The position numbers and the translations under genes were made by a program. Shown here in pieces: positions 31,158 through 43,161 of a stretch of DNA of 64,000 nucleotides; position 1 is the first letter of the stretch, and each line of letters opens with the position of its first letter. The notes under the pieces are model-generated. The model had not been told where the DNA came from and did not search any database. It saw nothing but the letters and a program-made list of their open reading frames with translations. This stretch comes from Schistocerca nitens (taxonomy: Eukaryota; Arthropoda; Insecta; Orthoptera; Acrididae). Where the stretch lies: assembly GCF_023898315.1 (NCBI RefSeq), contig NC_064622.1:169218178-169282177 (forward strand), read 5' to 3'.

Positions 31158-33038
31158 TCATCTTTTGTTACTTGTCCGTTCCTCATTCAGCACAAATCCT
31201 ATCTCAAGCAAAATTCCTGTGAATCCCTCGACATCGCGCCCACATCTGTCTATTAATACTTGTTGATAAGTTAGTGTTAGCTTTGTGAAGCACATGCGGA
31301 CGATCTTGCTGTCGCTACACGGTTTATCGAGGTACTGATTGTTCTTCGTCTTGTGGTCGAAAAACTTTACCGGGCTTTTAAATCTACAGGACTCCATATC
31401 TCTATGCATCATAAGCCCGTGTTTTATTATGCCTTGAGTAGTGTGCGACCAGTAGGGAGCCAAGGCCGCCTGTTCCAACTCGTCATACGTTGTGAATGAT
31501 TTTCATACTTTTTGCATAGTTCTCCGATCGTACCTCCTAGTTCCACGCATCCGATATCCATCTTTCTTTGCATTGGCCAGTATGGAGGTAAGGCTTCCAC
31601 AAACTGCTCTACGAATGTGAGGGGAAATAGACTTCCCGTCTTCCTTATAGTGCTGGAACTCTCTAACTGAGAAGTAACGTTCTTTGTGAAACGTACTTCA
31701 GTTTCTTGTCTGTTCCTTCGTCGCACACGGACGCATGTTTTCCTGTCACGCTACGAGTACATCCACCTGGTGACGTGAACCGCTCATGTGAATGATGTGC
31801 GTTTCGTATCTGCGTAATGGGATGCAGTTGTTGTAGTGCCAAATGGCTCTGAGCACTATAGGACTTAACTGCTGAGGTCATCAGTCCCTAGAACTTAGAA
31901 CAACTTGAATCTAACTAACCTAAGGACATCACAAACATCCATGCCCGAGGCAGGATTCGAACCTGCGACTGTTGTAGTGCCGCGATTACCGATTCGTACT
32001 AATTTCGCGTATCTGTTCAGTATCCTTTCGGCACAACGAAACCTGACTTGCACTTGGTCAGTTAGGTTCTGACAGTAGTCAGGTTTCTGTATGCCGAACA
32101 CTGTTGTTGTCACGTACCTCTGGTACATTATGTACTGCATATTGCGCGTCCCCCCACGCTGTCTCGAGGTCAAGTTATTTGTTTCTGTATTCATGACACC
32201 GTGGCTGCGTGTGGCCATTTCCTGTTGATTTGACAGCGAATTCCGCAGAGGACTCTTTTCTCTCAGAGAATTGCAGGAGTCTCTGTTTAATCCTTTCTCT
32301 ATGTCCTTGCGTTTAGCGTCTTTGATTCCAGTTGTCAGATATTCTGAATGCTGGTCTTTCTCTTCTTCCGGTTTCTTTAACCGGTTCTGAATTTTGTTTA
32401 GTACTCTTTCTCCAGCTTTGACGGTACTCTGAGTTTCCTCGCGTGTCCCTTCGCGTAGCACTCCTTGCGATAATTTTCACTTTCTTCGCCGGGCTTCTTA
32501 CTTCCAAGACTTACCGTTTTAATTCAGTACGGAGTACCGCCATTTGTTCTTCAATCTGGGCAATTTTACTTCCTGTTTCTAGTAACATCTTATTTCCCTG
32601 TTTCTCTGTTCCTTTTCCTGCTCGATGAGCAATTTTGATTTATGTCTGTAAATATTTCGTATTTGCTATTTCGTCTCGCTCCAACCCTTCCAAGTAATCG
32701 AGAATGCACAGTACATCATCGCTCATCTTCCTAACGCGGATTTCTCTACATCCATCTAAACTGAGGGGCGAGAGTTTCCCCTCGGGCAATCCTGCCTGTT
32801 CTCGATTAAATATTTCGCGTCGGTGTGTTTCTGTAGAGCTACCACCTCCTGATGTACACGACGGTGGCCCGCTAATTTTCCTGGGTAATTTCGGACTATA
32901 GGAGTCATCTACGTTGTAGTTCCGATCTTCAGTATCGTCAGCATATCGCAGCTCGTTTTTTGGAACTGGCCATCCAATCGGAATGATTCTGTCCGTATCA
33001 TCCAAAATGTTTTTTCCTACTTCACGTTTTTGCGGCAT
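31158..33038 (-). pseudogene. Possible retrotransposon Gag-like polyprotein, broken
   Basis: Four minus-strand frames line up: MPQKREVGKNILDDTDRIIP (33038-32640), a highly charged coiled-coil-like region (32507-31895, KAGERVLNKIQNRLKKPEEE), then FTKNVTSQLESSSTIRKTG with LFPLTFVEQFVEALPPYWPM (31726-31427) and a final piece near 31478-31158. A basic, charged N-terminus followed by a segment like L.F.E.F.EALP.YWPM..K suggests the capsid-like part of an LTR-retrotransposon Gag. No zinc knuckle, protease or RT was found, and a SINE is inserted at 31841-31969. A host gene relic cannot be excluded. Confidence 0.4.
31841..31969 (-). mobile_element. tRNA-derived SINE (type 1), 5'-truncated
   Basis: Only the body and the B-box end of the head are present (to AACCTGCGA). 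The A box is missing. A perfect 12-bp TSD, TGTTGTAGTGCC, at 31829-31840 and 31970-31981 shows that it inserted in truncated form, as expected for LINE-type target-primed reverse transcription. Confidence 0.93.
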
Positions 33039-35795
33039 TTTGTCGCTGTTTCGAGATTTATCCTATTGACTAGCGTTACGCGCTTTACTTCGTATCAGCT
33101 CCGACACAGCTTCCAACTCCCGTCGCTTACATAACAAACAATGAAAATGACAATATAAATTATGACTTATCGTCTATAAATGTGCATAACAGTTCCTATT
33201 TGTTACCGACGTATTACAGCATCTTAACTTACTGTCATCTTGAGCTACACGAAACTCCATGGTAATAAAACAATAATCACAAACAGCAACAAAAACAAAG
33301 TAGGAAAAAAATGCGTGAGGCAAGAATCTACTAAATAGAAGTTCTGGAAAGAAAAGATTGGCGCGCCGCAGAACAGACATACCAGTAATTAATTCTTCTG
33401 CCTGAAATTACAATAAACACCAATTGTAACAAAGCTAATTGTACTTCCATACAACTGAAATCTAATTTTTTCACTGAGCTAGAGGCCAGGCGTTCTACAA
33501 ACTTAGCCAACAGGAAATTATACTGAAAGAATAAGTACCAAACTACTTACAAAAGGTCCGATTTTGTGAACTATTCTGGAGCAGGGTCACCATTATTTTA
33601 AGTAAACCCCTGTAGTGTATGTAACACACAGCGTTTCTATGTATGGTAGCCTAATGTCTCCGCAATGGAATTCTCACTCCTACAAATGATGAAAATGACC
33701 CTGCCATTGAGAACTTACCCCGAGGGATTTAAATAAAATGAAGTATCGTTTTGTGGTTTTACTTCACTTCAATTTCGTAAATCAAACCAATCATTCCTAC
33801 TAGGATGCTACTAGAATGAATCAAAACTAGTGCCGTAAATTATTTATTCTGAAAAAAAAAACATGTGGAGTGCAAAAAATTGTATAAATATGAGGCACAC
33901 AAATCGGATTCTACCCTACATGTAATTTCGAGATTGAAAGAACATTCGTTTGATGTCCTTTAGACCGCTTCCCGGCTATTACATGAATACAGAGTTGACT
34001 GATACTAATTAGCGGCGAGAAACAGAAGAACTACACGCTGGCTGGCACTTCCAGAAAAAAATCAGTGAGCAATAATATGGAGGTCAACACATTTACTGTG
34101 CGTATTACCTATCGCCCAACTGACGTGCGCATATCATCTATTGAAGTACGGACAGCAGTTGTACGGCATTGATGATCTGGTCGCCGAGGTGTTGACAGCT
34201 GTGCAGGTGACGTACCTGGCATATCTGCAATTTTCTGCCTACACAAGGGACGCAATATGCCGTCCGCAAACTCATGGGGCTGAAATTACCTCAGTGGAAG
34301 ATAGAACATGAATCAAGATTTCTGTTTGCTCATTAGCTTAGAGCAGAATCCGACTCATTTATTCCCCCGTAAAGAAGAACTTCAGTGCATGTCAGACTCC
34401 ACAGGGAGCTAAAGAATCGTCACTCTAGTAACGGAATAACAACTTTGTTCACAGAGAAACGACTTCGTGCACTCCCTGTGTCGCAAGTAGTACTTCTCAA
34501 AACCTAACCGCTAGATTCGCTGGCGAAGTCTCTAGATCGATGCCCAGAGGGAGATATCTTTGATTGACCCCTGTAGCGAACTCTCCCCAAGCCATACCCA
34601 GTTCCCTCCTGGAAACGTGACGCCAGCGTTTGCATTCAGGCGACAAATCCCAGCGGCTGTTACAAAAACATTGACTCCCACTACCTGGATCATGAATCTG
34701 GCAGCCAATCACCCGAAGTTCATAACCCTTTCAGAAAATTTTCTGGAGGTTTCCAGTTCCCTTCCTACACCCTTAGCACTCGCCAAACACAAAGTGCTTT
34801 TCGGAGGGAAATTTGCCTTAGCGCTTCCCCTGCGAAGATTCCTCGAAGGTCAGCTCGTGACCATCGTTTGTGACCCTGAACATTCTTTTGCACTAAAAGG
34901 ATGTCTTTTCACCTTGTTCCGCTCCTGATGATATTTCTCCACGTACGCTATCCTGATATTTTTTTTCAGTTCCACCAGAGTGAAATGTCCCCCCTGCACT
35001 GATTATGTTACGGGGATTCTGCGGACTCCAGCATAGAAATCTGCCCCTCCTCGCTCTGCTCTCTCTCAGGGCAGTGAATGTCCACCCCTGTAGAAAACGA
35101 CAAGTCTATTTGCATATCTTCTTTAGCCAATAGTCGCTTCTGAGGAATGAGGGGCCCACGTCACCCTTTCTGTCAGTGCTCAGTTGTGATTAACTCCCAG
35201 ATATGCATGGTAGTATGTGGTGCTAGTCAGTATCAGCCAATGCAGTGATTCATAATTCGACTGTGCATTGTAAACAATGATCTTATATAAATATAAGTCG
35301 AAAAGAATATACAGAATATTAAATGCATAGCAGCTAAATCTTGCATCATGTGGCTGCAGTATGTGAGAGCATGGGGTCAGCAAACCTCTCTCCTGGCCAT
35401 AGTCGACTTTTCAGACATTGGAGCCAGTACCTCTCAGTCAGGTACCTCCTCCATTGGCATCGCGAGGCAGAGTGCAGCCTGGTCCAGTTCTCCCTCTGAA
35501 GAAAAGTCCTTAGCAGTACTGGGAGCCAAAGCTAGATCCTCTGAGTGGCAGACACCTTTGCTGACCACTCAGCTGCGGAGATGGACTAGCTAACTGAATA
35601 AATCATAATTAGAGTATTACTCCATAATCAGCTACTGGGGATCAAAGGTTCCTGATAAAAAATACTCAGAAAATATCCCCGAAATTTTATTGGCAGAGTA
35701 TGTTCCAAACAAAAGTCAGAAGCTAAATTCTTCGTCTGTAGCTCCTGTGTTTTCGTGTTTGAGTTATGCTACATCTCCTACTTTTTTTAGTTCTT
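33039..35795. other. No recognisable gene; possible LTR near 35.2-35.6 kb
   Basis: Long AT-rich stretch. A 122-codon frame at 34560-34928 and an 81-codon frame at 35348-35593 show no motifs. The segment 35180-35640 has a TATA-like TATATAAATATA (about 35284) and AATAAA (about 35597) and resembles an LTR in layout, but no partner LTR or primer site is convincing. Confidence 0.35.
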
Positions 35796-35799
35796 TTCC

Positions 35800-36260
35800 T
35801 GCTTTCTCTCGTTTAAGGGTCTTACATGCTACATTAAGTAACTACCTCGTATATGTCATTTCTGGAAGTCTCTTTCGCATCCCAAAAGCTGCCTGCCTTC
35901 TCTCCTACGTCAGGCTGCTGTTCAAGCTTCTGCTCATTGTCTTAGCCCATAAAGTTGTTGGTCAGAAACTGTACTTTGGTTGGTTATAGATGTATACCTG
36001 ATGCGCAGTCCTTCGGTACTCCCTTGTACCAATTGTTAGAGACTTATGATCTGTTGTTCACTTCACTAAAAATCTGCATCGTTTGTCGGGTTGCATATAC
36101 ACTGAATAGATGCCCGTAGAACTTCAGTCGTTCCTGACCCATAAAACGTTCTTTATCCCTGTATAGGTCATCTCTTCTTTGCGTTATATGCTGTTTGTTA
36201 TTTTACGAAGGATCTGGCTCTCAAACGTCTAGCCTTTTGCCCACCCAACCTTGCCGTCAT
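35800..36260 (-). pseudogene. LINE C-terminal fragment
   Basis: Minus-strand reading near 36160-36080 gives RRDDLYRDKERFMGQERLKF followed by YGHLFSVYATRQTMQIF. This resembles the RRL.FYGH..RM...R.TK.IF block that follows the reverse transcriptase in one group of insect non-LTR elements. Downstream charged residues (KREKAGKELKKVG) fit the C-terminal tail. The RT core is absent. Confidence 0.45.
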
Positions 36261-36689
36261 ACTGAGACATTCACTCATGTACATACATTAGGTTTTGAGT
36301 ACTGCGTTATAGTGCCTGAGTTAGTTTTCCCTGAAATTGCCGTTACGCGACCTTTTCCCGCGAAAAGTGGCAGACATTTTCTCTCTCCTGACGCCACTGG
36401 GATCTTTGTAGATAGTTTTGGTCCATAGTACATTGCCTGAGAACAAAAAAACACTCAGCAGGGGAAAAGGAAAAGAAATCAAATTTCACGGGAAGATTGG
36501 TTATGTGATGATGTTTCAGTAACTACAAAATCGAATCAAATTTGCAAATAACTTGGCCGTTGCATCCACTTATTAGTACGACGTTGCGTCTCCTCTGCCC
36601 TCGTTGCATGCACTAATTAAGATGAAATAGGTGTCATAAAACCGTTTTATCATCTGCTGAGGCAATTTAGTCCACAATTATTGTAACTA

Positions 36690-37600
36690 GCTCTTAATAA
36701 TCTGGATATTTGCCACAGGGACGGAGCTGAGTAGCCAGCTGGCCCCACAGGTGTTTTATCAGGAAGAAACCTGGCGACGTTAGTCGCCACAGGAGTATCT
36801 CATCATCATGAAGACAGTTCATAGAGGCATATGCCATTTCTGGACGAGCACTGTCCTGTTGAAAAATTACGCAACAACGCAATCACATGAGAGGTAACAC
36901 ATGACGTCGCAAGATATTCGTGACGTTGTATCATCAGTGTTCCCTCAGCAGTGAGCTGAGCTCATACCCGATAGCTCCCCACACCATAACGCCAGGATAA
37001 ACACCGCTGTACCGCTTCAAAACACTGGAAGAGTGGAACCTCTACCCAGGTCGCCGCCATACTCGCCGATGATTTTCATCCTAGGCAGTGCAGAAGCGCG
37101 ATTCGTTGCTAAACACAGTGAAACACCATTCCTGAGCATTCCATGCTTCCTGGTCAAGGGACCCCTCCAGTCGCAGTAGTTTGTATTGTGGTGGTGAAGC
37201 CAACCTACACCTGAGATGGTAACTGCTTAGTCCAGCTGCTGCCAGTCTCTGACTAATCATGCGGGATGACACAGAATGTAGAAGGAAGCCCATTACTTGT
37301 TGTCGGTTGTTAAGCGCAGTTATGAGGGGGTCACGACGTTCTTGGTGCACAATGGTTGCATTCCATATAGTGGTAACATGTGGTCGGTTGGAACCTCGGA
37401 AACGAGTTGCCTTCTCTCAAATTCTCATGCTGACCTACATTAGACCACCATCACATCCGAATGCTTCATAAATCTTGATACTGCGTGATTGGACCAGCTG
37501 GCCAAATGGAGATCCATGACGAGGCCCCTTTAAAGCTCTGTTTCCAGCAATTACACGAGATCCCCGTGTCACAGGGATGACTCAACATCTAACGCTGTTC
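36690..37600 (-). pseudogene. Tc1-like transposase, broken
   Basis: The frame 37350-37081 has a second-helix region (GFLLHSVSSRMISQRLAAAG), CRLASPPQYKLLRLE and EWCFTVFSNESRFC, where the first catalytic Asp is Asn. The frame 36882-36694 has VIFQQDSARPEMAYAS (second Asp) and FLIKHLWGQLA, a degraded third block in which the Glu position is Lys. Two of three catalytic residues are therefore lost, besides frame breaks. The leader is near 37600. Confidence 0.8.
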
Positions 37601-37974
37601 GTTCCCCTTATATACGCTACCACGCCTGCTACCGTCAGTAAACAACACTAATGGTCATTGGTTCTGTCTCTCAGATGGTGTGTACTTGTGTGTATTTACA
37701 TTGACATCCGACCGTATCTCCTGGATGCTTCCCATTTTTTGTCAGGCATCGTGTTGCACCAAGGTACTTTAGACTCAATTTTTCCTATTTAATCTCTTGT
37801 TGGATGATAAGGTGCCGTTTGGGTGTTGGTTATGGTTTTTTCGAGAAGTTCTGAAGGCCGTGGATTTATGTGTTGTTCCATCATCTTGTTTTTCTATTTA
37901 ACACGTTTATCTGTGTGTCTTCACTCGATCTCCAGTTAATCGATGAATGCAAGGCATTTGACTCAAATACCATT

Positions 37975-38172
37975 GCCGGTCGTTGTGGTCGAGCGGTTCT
38001 AGGCGCTTTAGTCCGGAACCGCGCTGCTGCTATGTTCGCAGGTTCGAATCCTGCCTCGGGCATGGATGTGTGTGATGTCCTTAGGTTAGATAGGTTTAAG
38101 TAGCTCTAAGTCTAGGGGACTGATGACCTCAGGTGTTAAGTCCAATAGTGCTTAGAGCCATTTGAATTTGAA
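37975..38172 (+). mobile_element. tRNA-derived SINE (type 1)
   Basis: Full-length forward copy; TSD TCAAATACCATT (37963-37974) and TCAGATACCATT (38173-38184) with one mismatch. The 3' end is TTTGAATTTGAA-like instead of the usual AACCATT. Confidence 0.92.
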
Positions 38173-38501
38173 TCAGATACCATTCTTTGAAACTCCAATG
38201 TGAACTCTGTTCGGCAATCTTTTCCGGCTACATTATTTTCCGATTCTGGGATGGCCTTTGTCTAAGACAACTGAAGAGAATTGGGGACTGTCCATCATCT
38301 TGTGGGATTACGGTTTTAATTAAAAACTCTTTTTTCTTGAATTTTATTTTTATCGAGTCTGCATTAGAGATTGCTAGATAATTTTTAGTTATCGGGTCTA
38401 ATCAAAATTCTACCAAAAAGACAGACAATCTACATCTACACCTACATGATTACTCCGCAATTCACATTTAAGTGCTTGGCAGAGGGTTCATGGAACCACA
38501 A

Positions 38502-40551
38502 TCATACCATCTCCCTACCATTCCACTCCCGAACAGCGCGCGGGAAAAACGAACACCTACACCTTTCTGTTCGAGCTCTGATTTCTCTTATTTTATTTTG
38601 ACGATCATTCCTACCTATGTAGGTTGGGCTTAACAAAATATTTTCGTATTCGGAAGAGAAAGTTGGTGACTGAAATTTCGTAAATAGATCTCGCCGCGAC
38701 GAAAAAGTCTTTGCTTTAATGACTTCCATCCCAACTCGCGTATCATATCTGCCACACTCTCTCCCCTATTACGTGATAATATAAAACGAGCTGCCCTTTT
38801 TGGCACCCTTTCGATGTCCTCCGTCAATCCCACCTGGTAAGGATCCCACACCGCGCAGCAATATTCTAACAGAGGACGAACGAGTGTAGTGTAAGCTGTC
38901 TCTTTAGTGGACTTGTTGCATCTTCTAAGTGTCCTGCCAACGAAACGCCACCTTTGGCTCGCCTTCCCCACAATATTATCTATGTGGTCTTTCCAACTGT
39001 AGTTGTTCGTAATTTTAACACCTGGAACTCAAGTGGATCACCTCACACTTTGCGTTATTTAGCGTCAACTGCCACCTGCCACACCATACTGCAATCTTTT
39101 CTAAATCGCTTTTCAACTGATACTGGTCTTCGGATGACCTTACTAGACGGTAAATTACAGCATCATCTGCGAACAACCTAAGAGAACTGCTCATATTGTC
39201 ACCCAGGTCATTTATATAGATCAGGAACAGCAGAGGTCCCAGGACGCTTCCCTGGAAAACACCTGATATCACTTCACTTTTACTCGATGATTTTCCGTCT
39301 ACTACTACGAACTGCGATCTTCCTGACAGGAAATCACGAATCCAGTCTCACAACTGAGACGATACCCCATAGGCCCGCAGCTTGATTAGAAGTCGCTTGT
39401 GAGGGACGGTGTCAAAAGCTTTCCGGAAATCTAGAAATACGGAATCAGCTTGAGATCCCCTGTCGATAGCGGCCATTACTTCGTGCGAATAAAGAGCTCG
39501 CTGCGTTGCACAAGAAGATGTTTTCTGAAACCATGCTGATTACGTATCAAAAAATCGTTCGCTTCGAGGTTATTCATAATTTTTGAATATAGTATATGCT
39601 CCAAAACCCTACTGCAAACCGACGTCAATGATATAGGTCTGTAGTTCGATGGATTACTCCTACTACCCTTGACAAACTGCCTATTGGCTTCTGTCTCAGG
39701 TTATTCGGCCGACGTTCATCTAATGATTTTTCTGACGTTTCGCCAGCACGAGTGGCTGGCATTGTCAAAGCTTCCCCTCCATTGCCGGTGGTGAACTGGA
39801 GCCGAGCTCGCGGCCGCAGAGCAATGGAGGGTGAAGCTTTGACAATGCCAGCCACTCGTGCTGGCGAAACGTCAGAAAAATCATTAGATGAACGTCGGCC
39901 GAATAACCCGAGACAGAAGCCAATAGGCAGTTTGTCAACAAGTGGCCACGAAAGCCTTAACAATTTCCTACTACCCTTCTTAAACACTGGTGCGACCTGC
40001 GCAATTTTCCAATCTGTAGGTACAGATCTATCGTTGAGCGAGCGGTTGTATATGATTGCTAAGTAGGGAACTATTGTATCAGCGTAATCTGAAAGGAACC
40101 TAATCGGTATACAATCTGGACCTGAAGACTTGCCCGTATCAAGCGATTTGAGTTGCTTCGCAACTCCTAAGGTATCTACTTCTGAGAAACTCATGCTAGC
40201 AGCTGTTCGTGTTTCAAATTCTGGAATATTCCATTCGTCTTCCCTGGTGAAGGAATTGCGGAAAACTGCGTTCAATAACTCCGCTTTAGCGGCACAGTCG
40301 TCGGTAACAGTACCATCGGCACTGCGCAGCGAAGGTATTGATTGCGTGTTGCCGCTTGTGTACTTTACATACGACCAGAATTTCTTCGGATTTTCTACCA
40401 AATTTCGAGACAATGTTTCGTTGTGGAAACTAGTAAAAACATCTCGCATTGAAGTCCGTGCCAAATTTCGCGCGTCTGTAAATTCTAGCCAATCTTCGGG
40501 ATTTCGCGTTCTTCTGAACTTCGCATGCTTTTTCCGTTGCCTCTGCAACAA
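38502..40551 (-). pseudogene. LINE reverse transcriptase, broken
   Basis: In order: a pre-RT region (FWSYVKYTSGNTQSIPSLRS, 40551 side); KSSGPDCIPIRFLSDYADT and WKIAQVAPVFKKGS (RT fingers); then, after the inserted fold-back and a frame change, GVFQGSVLGPLLFLIYINDL (normally GVPQG) and LRLFADDAVIYR (catalytic FADD) at 39272-39015. The thumb and tail follow: TLVRPLLEYCCAVWDPYQ, KRAARFILSRNRG and RREIYLRNFS-like. At least three frames are used, so it is dead. Confidence 0.85.
39671..39965. mobile_element. Palindromic fold-back element in LINE RT
   Basis: From GACAAACTGCCTATTGGC (39671) to GCCAATAGGCAGTTTGTCAA (ending near 39938) the sequence is an inverted repeat with arms of about 115-130 bp: GTTATTCGGCCGACGTTCAT, TTTTTCTGACGTTTCGCCAG and CACGAGTGGCTGGCATTGTC all recur inverted. 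A tail of about 25 bases (AGTGGCCACGAAAGCC..) follows. A perfect 13-bp TSD, TCCTACTACCCTT, at 39658-39670 and 39966-39978 bounds arms plus tail. The TSD length is unlike Tc1/mariner (TA) and more like a retroposon. Confidence 0.85.
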
Positions 40552-40821
40552 CGTTCGGACCTATTTTGTGTACCATGGGAGATCAGTTCCATCTCTTACC
40601 AATTTATGAGGTATGAATCTCTCAATTGCTGTTGCTACTATATCTTAGAATTTGAGCCACATCTCGTCTACATTTGCATAGTCAGTTCGGAAGGAATGGA
40701 GATTGTCTCTTAGGGAGGCTTCTAGTGACACTTTATCCCTTTTTTTAATAAAATTATTTTGCGTTTGTTTCTGGTTGTTCCTGGTCGATCGTATCATATA
40801 CGGATGGGGAGGGGGAAGGGG

Positions 40822-42070
40822 GGTTCAATAAGTAATAGAACACATTTTTTGTTCGGCCAGTTTCTGTTGAAAAAATGCGGAACTTGTGACATCGTGGAGT
40901 ATTTCCGCTTCAGCCCCCATAGGTTAATGGAATTCCAGTAGGTGGGGACGCTAAACGTAGTTTTCAAAAAAACGTTACAAACGGTGGGGCGTTCCGAGCA
41001 GAGAGTTGTCGCTGAGTTTCTTTTGGCCGAAAACAGAATATCGCAAATATTCATAGGCTCTTCAAGAATGTCTACATTACATTGAACAAAAGCACGGTGA
41101 GCAGTTGTGCAGTGCGTCTGTCATCATTGCAACAAGGTCACACAAACTTGACCTGTCTCCTGCGTGCCGGCTAGTCGCACACATATGTGTCTCCTGAGAT
41201 GTTGGAACGTGCGGACACACTTATTCGAGGTGATGGACGAATCACAATGAAATACGTCACTGCGAAACTGGACGTCTCTGTTGGTACTGCTGGCACACTT
41301 GTCCACCAGTTGGGGTACTCAAAGGAGCGTGCCGGCTGCGTTCCTCGCCGCCTATGAGAAGATCTTAAAGAGTAACGAAAGGCCGTCTATGCGGAACTCT
41401 TTACGCATTACAGTGCTGATCGTGAAAATTTTTTGCCGAAGATCGTCACAGGCGATAAGCATGAGTTCGCATTTTGAACCTGAAACAAAACGCCAAACTA
41501 TGGAGTGGCGTCTTATCAGCTGTCCTCCGATGGAAAAATTCAAAGCTGCACTCTCATGCGGTAAGGTCTCCTGGGACTCCGAAGGGGTTTTGTAGGGGTT
41601 ATTCTGTTTGATGTCCTCCCTAATGGTGCGACGACCAGCACTGATGTGTACTGTGCTGCTCTCAGGAAACTGAAGAACGGCTTCAGCGTGTTCGTCGCGA
41701 CAAAAATGGACGCGAACTTCCCCTTCTCCATGACAACGCAAAGCCATACATAAAAATACGCCCTCGAGAGGAGCTCACGAAACTTCATTGTACTGTTCTT
41801 CCTCATGCACAGTACGGAACAGAGCTTGCAGTTTCCGACTTCCATCTGTTTGACCGAATAAACGACGCAATCTACGGGAAGCAGCACAGTGAAGATTGGG
41901 ACGTCAGTGATACAGCAAGACGTTGGTTCCGACGCCGACCATTAGAGTGGTACCACGTGGGCATTCAGGCCCTCCCAATCAGGTGCCGTTATGGCGTTGA
42001 TAACAACTGAGGTTATGTTGCAAAATGGAGTTTTGTGGGGAATGATATGGTGTTTTGGAACCCTGAATAA
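40822..42070 (+). pseudogene. DD34D mariner transposase, broken
   Basis: The element begins near GGGTTCAATAAGTAATAGAA. SPEMLERADTLIRGDGRITM and VSVGTAGTLVHQLGYSK (second helix-turn-helix) lie at 41190-41330. VTGDKHEF (about 41445) holds the first Asp, LHDNAKPYIKI (about 41728) the second, VSDFHLFDRIND (about 41840) the third; 34 residues separate the second and third. The C-terminus ends near 42009. All three Asp codons survive, but frameshifts and stops break the frame at least four times. The first helix region is degraded. Confidence 0.85.
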
Positions 42071-42339
42071 AATCAACCTGCTTACAAACGTGAACACACC
42101 AATACAATACACATGCTTTTTTCTTTCATTTAAGGCCTTATAATGAGTGATTCTTGTACATGTTCACAGTATTCTCACTTCTTACAAGCTCCAATATTTC
42201 CCATATGGTCCAAATAGCCATTCCCACTTAGCTATAATTATCAAAGTTGAATATGGTGATGGAACGATGTTTTTAGTAAGATTCATTCCAAGTCCCAGCG
42301 CTGGCTTAAAATTAGGAAATAAATCCTTAAGTTTTTTAA

Positions 42340-42830
42340 TAAACGTTGGAGTGACGTCGTACGTCTCTTCACGCTTATACACACAACTTTGCATACCATT
42401 CTGGTTACACCTGATAGCACTCATCATTTTGACCTCTGTCGGTCAGTAGATAAGGGCGATAAATGCGAACTTGTACGTCCTTTCACGCATGTATATTAAG
42501 CCCGTTACATTATTTGACCTTTCACGTCAACAGCTATTAGAACACAGAGGTAGTTTGTCTGTGCCACGTTCACAGACCTCACTTGATAAAGCTTCATACT
42601 TCAGTACATCAAGTACCTGATTTTAAGAAACTGGTTTAGCTTTAGGTTCGTTTTACACCATTTTGGTACATATCCGATAGCACTAGTCAAAATGACCTCT
42701 GTCGGTCATCAGATATTAAGGGCGATGAAGGCGACGTTGTACGTCCTTTCACGCAATTACATTAAGCCTGTCACACTAATTTGACCCTTTTCTGGTCAAT
42801 AGCGCTTAGAATTTAATATAGTAACCTTAC
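42340..42830 (+). repeat. Diverged tandem duplication with short palindromic core
   Basis: TGACCTCTGTCGGTCA occurs at 42430-42445 and 42693-42708. In both units it is followed by AGAT..AAGGGCGAT.AA.GCGA, a TTGTACGTCCTTTCACGC step, ATTAAGCC.GT.ACA and TTTGACC. A partial third unit (GTCGTACGTCTCTTCACGC) starts near 42350. The unit length is about 263 bp. No coding frame; origin unknown. Confidence 0.75.
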
Positions 42831-42954
42831 ACGCTTATCCAAGCGTAGTCATCAAATACTATCACCGATCCCAAGTAATTGAAAAATGGGTTATTCATCT
42901 CCCATATTTTTAGCCTGCTTCTAGCTGATGGTATTTTGTCTGTCCTGCATGCAT

Positions 42955-43150
42955 ACAGCCGGCCTTGGTGGCCGAGCGTTTCTAGGCGCTTCAGTCCCGA
43001 ACTGCGCGACTGCAAAGGTCGCAGGTTCGAATCCTACCTCGGGCATGGATGTGTTTGAGGTCCTTAGGTTAGTTAGATTTAAGTAGTTCTAAGTTCTAGG
43101 GGACTGATGACCTCAGATGCTAAGTCCCATAGTGCTCAGAGCCATTTTAA
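42955..43150 (+). mobile_element. tRNA-derived SINE (type 1)
   Basis: Full-length forward copy; TSD CCTGCATGCAT (42944-42954) and CCTGCGTGCAT (43151-43161). The B box GGTTCGAATCC is intact. Confidence 0.92.
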
Positions 43151-43161
43151 CCTGCGTGCAT

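Larger units (their letters stand above)
38427..40745 (-). mobile_element. CR1/Jockey-like LINE, 5'-truncated
   Basis: The 3' end on the minus strand is TGATTGTGGTTCCATGAACC, then the conserved CTGCCAAGCACTTAA step, ending in a (TGTAGA)n-like tail near 38427-38445. Coding extends upstream to about 40.7 kb, where the element stops without an apurinic endonuclease domain. A fold-back element interrupts it at 39671-39965. The clade name is a judgement from RT motifs. Confidence 0.8.
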
